DNA of 64,000 bases, taken from NCBI RefSeq assembly GCF_028009165.1, contig NC_079246.1, positions 868,001 through 932,000 on the forward strand, read 5' to 3'. The stretch comes from Akanthomyces muscarius. Its lineage: Eukaryota; Ascomycota; Sordariomycetes; Hypocreales; Cordycipitaceae. The notes beneath the pieces were generated by a model. The model was given only the letters and a program-made list of their open reading frames with translations, had not been told where the DNA came from and did not search any database. Within the stretch, counting starts at the first letter, position 1. Each line of letters starts with the position of its first letter. Below are positions 54,595 to 64,000 of this stretch, piece after piece. Made by a program: the position numbers and the translations under genes.

Positions 54595-56063
54595 ATGAGA
54601 AGAGAACTCGGGAGAGAGGCGATGCGCGCCGCGGCTGGCTGCCAGCTGCGAAGACAAGTCCCTGCGTCGGCTAGGCCGGGGTGCCTCGCCCTGCAGCACA
54701 CCAAGCACGTCCACTCGTGCGCCCCGAAGCAAATCGCATCCGGGAGTGCCTGGAACCTGTCACGATACCGAAGCGCCGACAAATCCGTCTACGATAGAAA
54801 TTTCGCTCAAGTGGCGTGGGCGTCCACCGCGACCGTCTACCAGCGCGAGAGGCCTCACGAGTCGGCCGCCCAAAAAGAAGCCGAGTTCAACGAGGCCGAG
54901 GCCACCCAAGATGTAGAGTCAAAAGGTGCGTACATCTGCGCGACCATCTGGCCACTCAGCGCTCTCCATACTAACGCACGGCTACCATAGGACGTATCCT
55001 GACGACGCCCACGCGACTCCTCAAGCTTGTTCTCCCCCTACCCTTTGATGCTAGGCAAGAGCACATCAACAGACAGCCGCTGGAGAAGATTCAAGAAAAC
55101 AAGAAATCAACGCCCCCGCTAGCGCTGTTGATCCATCCGCATCAACCTCTATCTTATCTCGAACGACTGATTCAAGCAGAGCTCCCTCCCCTTCAATTGG
55201 AAAAGAAGGAAAAGACACCAGATGTGGACTTTTGGGCCGAGGTGGACAGAGAGTCTATTCCCGAACAGACTGGGGCCAAGGCCAGCAACGTTGCTTCTTC
55301 CTCCGGTCTGGGTCGTGAAGGCCCCGCCACCAAGAACAAGAGCTGGGTGAGGTGGAGTGCCAGCACAGAAGTCGGCGACTTCATTCGCGATGCAGCCCGT
55401 GGCAAAGAATTTGCTGTCGATATTGAAGGTGTTTCGGAAAAGCTGCACGTCGCCGTACCTAGCTTCAAAGATCGCACACATTACATGCGCATGAGGCTCC
55501 GCCGAATGTGCGAGCAGATTGATGCAATGTCGCGACTCAAAAACGAGTGCGATGAGATTGCGCACAAGAGCGCTTATCGCCTCGCCAAAGGCGGCTTCGG
55601 GCTGCTGGCTTCCTGGTGGGCCACAGTCTATTACGTCACCTTCCATACGGAAATGGGATGGGATCTCGTTGAGCCGGTTACCTACCTGGCCGGCCTCACG
55701 ACCATCATGGCCGGTTACCTGTGGTTTCTCTTCATCAGCCGAGACCTGAGCTACAAGGCCGCCATGAATGTCACGGTGTCGAAGCGCCAGAATGCCCTCT
55801 ACATGGAGCGAGGATTTAACATTGGAAAATGGGAGCAGTTGGTCCAAGAGGCCAATGCGCTGCGACGCGAGCTCAGGGTAATCGCGACCGAGTACGATGT
55901 CGAATGGGAGGAGATGAAGGACCTCGGTGGCTGGGAGGTGAAGGAGGCGTTGGAGAACGAGGACTCCAAGAAGAAGCAGAAAGATAAGGATGAAGATGAG
56001 GATGACGACGATAAAAAGAGTCGGAAGCGAGACTCCGAAGAGCGACCCAAAGAACAGCATTGA
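54595..56063 (+). CDS. Mitochondrial calcium uniporter (MCU)
   Basis: Exons 54595-54925 and 54991-56063 (65 bp intron GTGCGT...CCATAG) give 467 residues. It is the pore subunit for Ca2+ uptake across the inner mitochondrial membrane. The N terminus is Arg/Ala-rich with no early acidic run, fitting a presequence. Two membrane helices (about residues 311-328 and 340-360) flank the pore motif WDLVEP at 334-339, the fungal form of the W-D-x-x-E-P selectivity filter with Asp335 and Glu338. Helices before and after look like the coiled coils of the family ([14 protein letters not shown] and [16 protein letters not shown]). The C terminus is a charged Lys/Asp/Glu tail. Fungal MCUs often act without an EMRE subunit; none is seen nearby. 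Confidence 0.92.
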
Positions 56064-56842
56064 TGGCGTAGAACTCATTCTGTATCACTAGAATTGCATA
56101 GCATTAGCTTCCACCTACAAGCCTCGATTTAGCCTTTTGTCACGCCACCCCTGAACATGCCACCTAGTACCAGCGATGCTCCCTAAACCCCGTCACCGTA
56201 TTGACGATGCTCAGGAATTGGACGTAGCGATGACCAGCAAAAACCTAGTGACAACCTCAATTAGGGAGGTGTAGGCTCAGTACTGCATTGTTGCCAATCC
56301 CGCGTATCGGTTAGCCTTGCCCATTCTGGATTTCGGGATCGCCAACAAGGCCCGAGAAGCAGAGATTTCGGCGCGAGCCCACATCCACAATATTCACGCT
56401 GCATTACTCTCGTGGCTCCAGCCTTTGAGCCGCCGAATGACCTGTCAAGTGCAACCTGGTGGAGCAGATAGTCACCCCATCACAACCAGCCCGACCGTGG
56501 ATTTCGGCACGAGCCGCTGGGTCTGCACGCAACATAATTTCGATCCGATTGTCCAATATTCATCATTGTATTATTTCACGCGTGACCTAATTGGACAGAA
56601 AGGTCCGCACTATTGACAAACCCGTAGTGACCGCGACACGCCGTTATTTCCTCAGAGACCCCGCCCCCGCTTTCATAACCTGAGGGCGGAACGAAAAAGG
56701 TTATTAAGCCTCTCTGTCGACGCAACCGTTTGCTGGGCACATTTGCCAGCAACATTTCATTCTTTCTGGTAGTCTCGGAAGCCTCTCTGGTCCTTTACAG
56801 CAGCTGATTATTGCTGAAATTCCGGCAAATTCGCCTTCTCCG
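56064..56842. other. Intergenic, MCU 3' flank and acyltransferase promoter
   Basis: These 779 bp hold no gene that I can support. GATA-type sites, where iron repressors bind, cannot be claimed with confidence. Confidence 0.4.
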
Positions 56843-58540
56843 ATGACGCCCGAGACTCTCTACTTGCCTGACGGGCAGACGTACACGGTTGGCCCGGTGT
56901 TTGGCGGCGTCGCCTTCAAGAGCAACGACCTCACCCACGGCACACATTTCCCCATCGGCTGGAACATTGCGCTGCACACGGAGGAAGAGAAAATCGTGTT
57001 TGCAGATGGATCCACGTCCCTGCCCAACGGAGAGGGCCACACCGAGGCCCGTGGCGGCGGTGACGAAAACGCCATGGATACAGAGGATGGCTCGGCGCCG
57101 AAGCGCAAGAAACGGGTTCGGCCATTCGTGCAGCCGACGCGCCAAAACGACACGCTCTTCATCTCGTCAATCTCGACGCCATCTAGTCAGGAGTATGGCC
57201 CGCCTGCGAGCCCGACCCGCCAGATCGCCATGATTCTGTGGGTGAGCCTGTACTGGTACTTTCACCAGCGTGAGCCGTCGCCTCACATGAGCACCGTGGC
57301 CTCTCACGCGACGCCGGACTCTGCAAAGCCCACGGGGGAGTGGCGCATCACTATTCAGCGCGACGGCGTGCTTCGCGGCCGCAATCTGATTCCCAAGCTC
57401 GAGCGCATGGGCTTGCTGGCTACCGAGTCGACGGATGTCGGCACCAGTCTCGATGATGGCGATGAGACGTGGTCGCACATGTTTGTATCCAAGCGCATGT
57501 TCTGGCAGCTGCCCCCGAATCTATTTCTATTTACTTTGAAGCCCGTCAAGGGTCCTTCGCCGTGGCCGACCTCGGCCGCATCGCCCAATAGCAGTCGCCC
57601 CGGCTCTCCAGTGGCATTTGGCGCCACGACTCACCTTACGCCAGGGACCGCGTCTCCTCAACCAGGTGTCGCCAGGCTCTACAATGACTTGCCGGGAGCC
57701 CCAATTCCGACAAACATCTCAAGCAGTGTGTCCACGATGGCACATCCCATCACGCCCTTCTTCTCGACCTCGCATCTGCCAACCTACTACCCTCCGCTCA
57801 CCTTGCAGTATACGTTCACGGACAACCTGCGGCATCCGCTGCGGCCGAAACCGCCTCGTATGGGTGAGGTATTCTACAGCCGCTTCCTGCCATCAGTCGG
57901 TCGCTACCTGTCTTTCCGCGTGGCTTCCCTATCACCAGAGCCGGTTCCGTACTTTGGACCGATTGGACCCAACCCGCCGGACCACCCGGAGCTGACGGCC
58001 CTCTCGGATGCACAGCTCCTCGAGTCGTGGTTCAACAAGCCGCGCGTGGGTGCATTCTGGGGCAAATTTTCCCCTCAATTCCTGCCCGGCGTCCTCAAGC
58101 TAAAGCATTCGTTCCCGGTGATTGGTCTCTGGGACGGCGTGCCGTTTGGATACTTTGAGATTTACTGGGTCAAGGAGGATATCCTGGGCAAAGTCCTGGG
58201 CGGAGAGGCTGGCGATTTTGATAGAGGCTTGCATGTGTTGGTAGGCGAAGAATGGGCGAGGGGACGAGCGTCGGAGTGGATGACGAGCTTGGTTCATTGG
58301 TGCTTCACGACGGACATGAGGACTATGAACGTTTGCCTGGAACCGAGGATTGACAATGAGAGGTACGTTTTGCCGTTATAAAGACATCACTGAGAGGCAG
58401 CTTTCAGCTAACGTGACTACAGAATCTTAAAACACTTGGACGAGTCTGGCTTTGGCCGTGAGAGGCAAATATCGTTCCCGCATAAACAATCCTGGTATGT
58501 CCGTCTGCGCCGCGAGACCTGGACTGGGCCACTGCTGTAG
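56843..58540 (+). CDS. Siderophore N5-hydroxyornithine acyltransferase, SidF/SidL type
   Basis: Exons 56843-58362 and 58423-58540 (60 bp intron GTACGT...CTACAG) give 545 residues. The enzyme would acylate N5-hydroxyornithine, making the hydroxamate of fungal siderophores. The C-terminal third is a GNAT fold of the MbtK/IucB/RhbD group: PVIGLWDGVPFGYFEIYWVKED, GLHVLVGEEWARGR, TTDMRTMNVCLEPRIDNERI and the last exon HLDESGFGRERQISFPHKQS. The N-terminal half (YLPDGQTYTVGPVFGGVAF, FPIGWNIALHTEEE, WVSLYWYFHQREPSPH) matches the fungal SidF/SidL layout. In Aspergillus, SidL acetylates for intracellular ferricrocin and SidF transfers anhydromevalonyl for secreted siderophores. The long Pro/Ser insert and the absence of neighbouring sid genes lean to SidL, but I cannot decide. 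Confidence 0.82.
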
Positions 58541-61500
58541 GAATTTCAGGATCAACAGGCCGTCACAGATAATGCAATCATGATTATGTACTTGAAGCTT
58601 TTACTAGAAAATATAGAGCCAAGGCGGCCGAAGTGGTCGTCCGTGTCAACGACCAATCATGGTGTCTCGTTAGCTAACAAGCTAGGCTGGTGCTGGCTCG
58701 CACTCGCCACATCAGGATCCTATGACGTGAGGCGCATTTGTGGCAAGGCCCGGTGGCAATGCAAGGCAACCTTTATGACAGCAATCCAAAATGCTGGAAC
58801 TTACAGGGAAGGTCATCTTGGTTCTATTCTGGTGCATACGTGTTGATCGTCATGGGAGCGTCACACACGGAAGCCAGATTCGCATGCCAACCAAAATCCG
58901 GGTTTGCGCAGATTCCCACCCCGCAGTCACGCCCCAAATGCAATGGGCTCATGGGCTTCTCGTATGTGTGCATGCCCCTCCCCCCCCCGGGTCGATCTAC
59001 TCCCCAATAGCTAGCCGTACCGAGATGATGAAAGAAAAGATGGGATGTGCAGCAGGGAATGGCTTGCATCTTCGCACCGCCACGACACAGTGTGAAGTTA
59101 TTTATTAGCGGTGTGGTGTGGCGAATGCGACCGCGACACAACGGCGGGGACGTGGCGCGCAAAACAAAAAGCCCAATAGCTAGGTAGCGGAGAGTTACTG
59201 GTATGAAAGCGATTTCTTGGAGACACACCTCGACTTGCATTATCCTCTTTGCGATCTGCGCAGTCACAACTCGCCGTCGATCATGTCAGCTGCCAATGCA
59301 GGGTCTCTGATTCGTCAACGTGGGAGGATGGTGCTTTATGCTTTTCTTTTTTTCCCAATCAGACATACCATCTCAAGTCTCGAGTGTTCTTGTTCGCGCT
59401 GCACATTTTTTTTTTTGTCTTTCGACGGCGGCAGTAAGTACTAGTATCTCCGTCCGGTCAAGTAAGTGTAGTTCCAGCTACAGCTCGTCGTCGGTGGATG
59501 AGCTCATGTCGACGCTGCGTGGACAAAGTAAAAGGTGAAAAATACTGGTCATTTATAGGGTTGCATTACACCGCTACAGAGGAGCACCATAGCATGGTAA
59601 CAGTCTGCAGGGCTGCATCGGGGGGCGTGCCAGCCATCCGGTCCGATGACCAGCAGTTCCCGTGTCTAGCGCCGGCGACGAGTCCACGTGCGTGGCTGGC
59701 GCTGGATCAAGCTCCGGCATCTGAAAGACAGTGTAGCATGAAGTAGACGCAAGAGATTGTTATGATGGACTTGAACTTTCCTACCGAGTAGTTCTGGACG
59801 ACACCAAATTTGACAACCTGCGGAAAATCAGTCGTAGTGCAAAGCGGCACGCGCCCGGCGTCGATGTTTGGTGTAAGTAGTAGCTCTATTAAGACTTACA
59901 CACATTGTCGGCGTAGAAGTATTGCATAAAATTTGCCAGAAAGGCTGATTTCTAGTGCCAAATATCCCTCGTATGCAAGGATCATGATTAGCTATCAGAT
60001 TAGTTGCTAATTCTGTAGTTAGTTATCCTCGTTACCATGATGATCTGAGCTACAGCCGCAACTCTGGTCGACGCGATTTGCATTTCTGTCTCGGTCGTGA
60101 ACCCTCATGACCTTGCAGACGGTATTTACTAGGCCGAGAGTCAAGAGATTTCCGGAAGTAGCCGCATCATCATGGGCGTTGACATCCCTTACACCACGGC
60201 TGGCATCGCCGGCGCCTATGCTGGCGGGGCCCATGCCCCGAAGCAATAAGATGGAGCGACTGGTTCGGGCTCAGCAAAGAAGACAGGCCACATGCCACGG
60301 AAGGAAATCTATCTGTCGGTATAACGGACAACCGGGGGTCTAAAGAATGAGCTGATGTAGAAGATCGGCCACGAAACGTATGTTAGTGGCATAAGCCGCT
60401 TTCTGGGAGGTGGCGGAAAGTGCAACGAGACTGAATAGACTACGACTATCTCGCCGCTTCACTTGCCGGCGCGGTGATTTCTACTCTGTAGTGGTAGTAT
60501 TGAGACTATTATACCATGGAGACTTGGCCCTCAGATTCTCGCAGATCTTCGGCCCAGTTGCATCCGGTCATGAGAATGCTTGAGGGGTCTGCTGGAAATA
60601 AGCAAAGGCAGCAGTACTAGTAGAAGTAGGTAGTCAAGAAAGATAAGAGAGTGACAACGCTTCCGAATAGAAGAGACATGGCAACTATTCCCTGACTTGT
60701 TATCAACGCGACAGGCTCTTGCCTATCCATTTCCCACCGTAAGCCACTGTGAAATATGAGAACCATATCATTTTGACTTTGGCACGTAGCTTCATCTACT
60801 ACCCGGTGTACAGCGATCGTCAGCCAACGATGTCGTAGCCATCGATTTCAGACGGGCTATTCCTTGCATCAGAGTTTATGATTCCAGGCATCTTTTTATA
60901 ACGAGTCGCCGAGCGCCGCCGATCAGCTTTGCGGGGTGGCCTGTCAGCGGCTAGTGCGCGATTCCTAGTGGCCCTCGTGGGATCTTATCGTTCGAAGGGG
61001 GGTGTGTCTCGAAGGAATGTGCACTGAAAATACAGTGCTTCCAGCAGACCTGACACGCTGCAACGGCGCTGTAGTTGTCCTGCTGATACCGCCATCGAGT
61101 ACTCCGTAGGTGCCTAGGTGGACTCGCGGTATAAGATCAGCACCACTAACAACAGCAACTCCCTAAAGTAGGCAGATGCATTTTTACACGTTACATGGCC
61201 AAAGTTCGAAATATCGAGCTGCTAGATCAGGAAGCTCCATAGATGAAGGGTGGTCGGCAGCATTATGGATGCCATTCTCACAAATCCTCATGCGCCGACC
61301 GAATGGAAAATGATTTCGGTCATCCAGCGTAGACATCAAAGATGATTTCAGAAGAATAATATTGAATATTGCCACCGCCTGGCATAATGCTGACGGGCGA
61401 CCGTCAGCAGGCGCATTACGAGAGAGCCCGTCGTAATCGAGGCTGGGCGATGACGACAGACGTCATGAGGCTTGGCCGCAAGAATATGGGGGAGGGGCGC

Positions 61501-63609
61501 GCGCCGCGCCAGTGCACAAAAGTGCAACCGGGGCGCAGAGCGGTCGCCAGAACGAATACCACGATGCAAGTTTATTATATTTGCGTAGTAATTTTAATCC
61601 AAATAAAATAGCTCGTCGGACGGGGCTGTGTGTGCCTGTCATCTAGAACTCGAGCTGACCTGAAGCTGGCGCATCCTCGCCCAAGCAGAGTGAACATTCG
61701 CACATTCGTGCAATGAAAAGCTTGTGTACACGTATACTGGAACGTCCTGGGAGGGCCGCGCAAGGCAGCTGAATGCTGTCTCTGCTCAGCCTGGCTTGAA
61801 GGCTGAAGTCGCAGAGGGAATGCAACCCTACGCGCTCGCAGCCTGCGGCCTAGCAGCCTCGCCGACTGGGCGAAGATTTCGTGTACGAAGCCCAACAATA
61901 GGTCGCATGAATAAGGCGCAATTCGGTGGCCATGCGCGTCGTCTATTATTACGCAAAAAATACAGAAAGATTACTAGAGTAAATAACATTCACACTTTTC
62001 GCACAGTGCGCATTCATCATCAGCCAAGATGATTGTTGGATGAAAACGCCCCGAGAATGACAGGGCCAAGGCCGCCCGTCTCTCCACAAACTACATCCAC
62101 ACCCCCGGTTTCTCCGAAGCGTGTGTCTGCCCTACGCCGGAGTTTGTGTAGAGGCGCCGAGTGATTCCGTCCCAAGCCTCGAGATCGCCCGTCGCATTCA
62201 ACGTTGGGGGGAATGTGCCATTCAACAAGTTCCCGTGCCATACCATTTGCAACCAAGCCATGAACGTTATCTATTCCTTATCGTGTGGCACTTGTTCCGA
62301 GAACGCTATTCACAACGAAGAAGAATAGGGTCTCTGTGCGTATCAATACATTTTGGAAGCTGACTCGGTGTGGGTGGTGTGTGTGTCAAAGGCTCTCGCA
62401 CTAAATCTTCACCGGTCTCGCCTAATACGGACAAACCCGGTTTGCCCAGCTTCAGCCTTCTAGGCAGCCCTGGTTCTTCCGAAGCGATGAAAGTGCCCCA
62501 ACGGCTTTTTACCTGCTAGGCAGAAAGTCGCAATGCGATGGGCAAAATGGGCGATAAAGATTGTCGGAGAAAATTGTCGGCGCTGCCGTCTTTGTTCAGA
62601 ACTTACAGCAACGAGACCGCGGCCGCGCAGCCACGAGGATACCTACATGCAACTGTAATAAGATACATATGCAACAGACACGGTGTGCAGCCAGCAGTGG
62701 AGTCCCCGGACTGATCAATGGCACAGTGCGCAGAACAACACAGGCTCTCGCCATTGATGCCCATTCCAGGTGGTCGCCTTCCCAGGCGTCCTCCCAACGC
62801 CACACCACCATCAGGGAAAAGTTGGAGGGGCGTGCATTGGGTCCCGAGGCAGGACCCAAGTATGACTCGAGCCTCCTCCTCTCTCTGTCTGGACACCTGG
62901 CTCAGCGGGCGTCTTGTCATGACTTTGAATATATTATGACAGGGCCCGCCCCCCGCCCGGCTATCTCGATTCTGCTTTTCTTCTTATTCACAAAACCATA
63001 TCCATCACTTTATCACAAGGCAAGAAACCCCAGCTGGATCTGGAATTCGCATGAAATAGCACAACCAACTCCCAACGCCTTGTCCATACTGGCCTCGTCT
63101 CCCGCCACACCACCACCTTTTTGCCACGCCACACACCCTCACGACGCGCTGAACCGCCGAGACACCGCGACGACTTTTAAGCCTCCTTTTTGTCGCGTAA
63201 ACATTAAAGCGAGCAACACTTATAGCTCAACACTCACCTGCCGACTCCTGATATCTTGTCGCATCACCAACAAAGGCAGAAATACACACACTGCGGCCTC
63301 CTTGCACAACGTCGCCACCGCTTGCAGCTTGTCAACTTGTCCACCCCAAAGCCGCCCACCCCCGCATCCACTTACACCGTGGAGCAACCTCGCCACCGAA
63401 GTCGCACGAATCCTGCCTGTGCAGCGACAAGGACCAATATAGCCAAGACGGTCTCCGCGCAGCCCGCAACAGGAACCCGCGCCCATCATCATCACCATCA
63501 CCATCACCAGGCGGCGACCACACCTCACCCGCAAAGGCCTGCGTCTCCGTCCCGACTCATCCCACGCGTTGCCGCCGACAGCAGCAGCAGCATAATCACA
63601 ACCACCGAA
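58541..63609. other. Five-kilobase stretch without a supported gene
   Basis: No protein of known family is seen. A minus-strand frame at 60019-60246 has coding-like, Asp/Asn-rich sequence, and another short minus-strand reading near 60510-60590 (MTGCNWAEDLRESEG) could be the end of a spliced gene; both are weak. A GC-rich and repeat-poor composition with no RIP signs makes transposons unlikely. The right 1 kb looks like a long 5' leader of the last gene, with His-codon-like CAT/CAC repeats near 63485-63510. Confidence 0.4.
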
Positions 63610-63942
63610 ATGGCACCCAAATCATCATCGTCATCATCTTCCTCTGGAGCGACTTCGTCAACCTCCTCCACATACTGCCTCGTCCCGAATTTGCGCGCCA
63701 TGGACCAGAGCAGCGCTTACGCCTGGGTCCGGCCCATCGTCATCGAGGACGAGGATCTCATGTTTGGCGGCAAGTCGCTGAGCACGCTCTACGAGGAGGA
63801 GCGTCGGCGCCAGAGCACCGGCGGAGGCAGCGTCGCCGGCAACAGCAGCGACGAGGAGCAGCAGCACGAGGAGGAGGAGAGGCGCGGTCGCGAACGGGTG
63901 CGACGCCACTACAGCCCGCCTACCAAGTCGCACCGCAAATAA
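63610..63942 (+). CDS. Hypothetical small protein
   Basis: The frame from the ATG at 63610 encodes 110 residues. After a Ser/Thr-rich start comes a compact segment (YCLVPNLRAMDQSSAYAWVR, PIVIEDEDLMFGGKSLSTLY) and then a strongly charged helix (EEERRR ... EEERRGRERVRRHY). The central segment looks ordered and coding-like; no domain is recognised. The frame remains open upstream to 63256, but that part is low-complexity and resembles a leader. The gene is complete at its 3' end, with the stop at 63940-63942. Confidence 0.5.
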   Translation: MAPKSSSSSSSSGATSSTSSTYCLVPNLRAMDQSSAYAWVRPIVIEDEDLMFGGKSLSTLYEEERRRQSTGGGSVAGNSSDEEQQHEEEERRGRERVRRHYSPPTKSHRK

Positions 63943-64000
63943 GCCGCCGTCTCATTCTTTGTTACGCCGCCCTCCTTCATTAATCCTTCATGATCGCTCC

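Noticed and set aside
55149..56078. 309-codon minus-strand frame opposite the calcium uniporter
   Set aside because: Antisense shadow; the plus strand carries the WDLVEP pore motif and correct splicing.
62561..63442. 293-codon plus-strand frame before the last gene
   Set aside because: Low-complexity Thr/Pro/Arg-rich sequence with no domain; looks like leader DNA.

Overview
This window comes from a filamentous ascomycete, most likely a Sordariomycete and probably of the order Hypocreales. The genes have short (50-90 bp) GT-AG introns, and there is a class II hydrophobin, Zn2Cys6 regulators, an RTA1-type membrane protein and a GNAT enzyme of hydroxamate siderophore synthesis. Two very AT-rich islands are packed with in-frame TAA/TAG codons where relatives have CAA, CAG or TGG, the mark of RIP (repeat-induced point mutation). 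Gene models were built by hand from reading frames, splice consensus and intron phase; no database was searched.

Layout. 1.7-4.7 kb: a divergent pair, a Pyr4/PaxB-type membrane terpene cyclase and an alpha/beta hydrolase. 5.0-9.6 kb: RIP island 1, holding broken Fot/pogo transposon ends, a ruined DUF3435 (Starship-captain-type tyrosine recombinase) gene, an LTR fragment, a hAT transposase tail and a lysine-rich open frame. 10.8-11.7 kb: hydrophobin with a 7 x 48 bp repeat. 12.5-15.8 kb: decayed genes (an unknown fragment, an unknown minus-strand gene, an aspartyl protease, a GH76 mannanase fragment). 16.2-22.3 kb: RIP island 2, a complete LTR retrotransposon (two 402 bp LTRs, TAAGA target duplication) with a complete Fot/pogo element nested in it.

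From 24 kb on the sequence is gene-dense: Rxt3 (Rpd3L histone deacetylase subunit), SDH assembly factor 4, a DUF3669 protein, 2-oxoadipate dioxygenase/decarboxylase (HglS type), an MFS transporter, an NRPS condensation-domain pseudogene, a type II membrane glycosyltransferase, a secreted type B carboxylesterase, two Zn2Cys6 regulators around an RTA1 protein, battenin (Btn1/CLN3), cytochrome c heme lyase, a DUF647/RUS1 protein, diphosphomevalonate decarboxylase, a hypothetical protein, the mitochondrial calcium uniporter and a SidF/SidL-type acyltransferase. A quiet 5 kb stretch follows, then a small hypothetical gene at the right edge.

The right half is mostly housekeeping: three mitochondrial functions (SDH assembly, cytochrome c maturation, calcium uptake), isoprenoid synthesis, chromatin control and siderophore acylation. 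The left half is an accessory compartment of repeats and decayed genes with an orphan terpene cyclase at its margin. I see no complete biosynthetic cluster. The most unusual items are that terpene cyclase/hydrolase pair and the dead DUF3435 recombinase with a hairpin and short repeats at its 5' edge.
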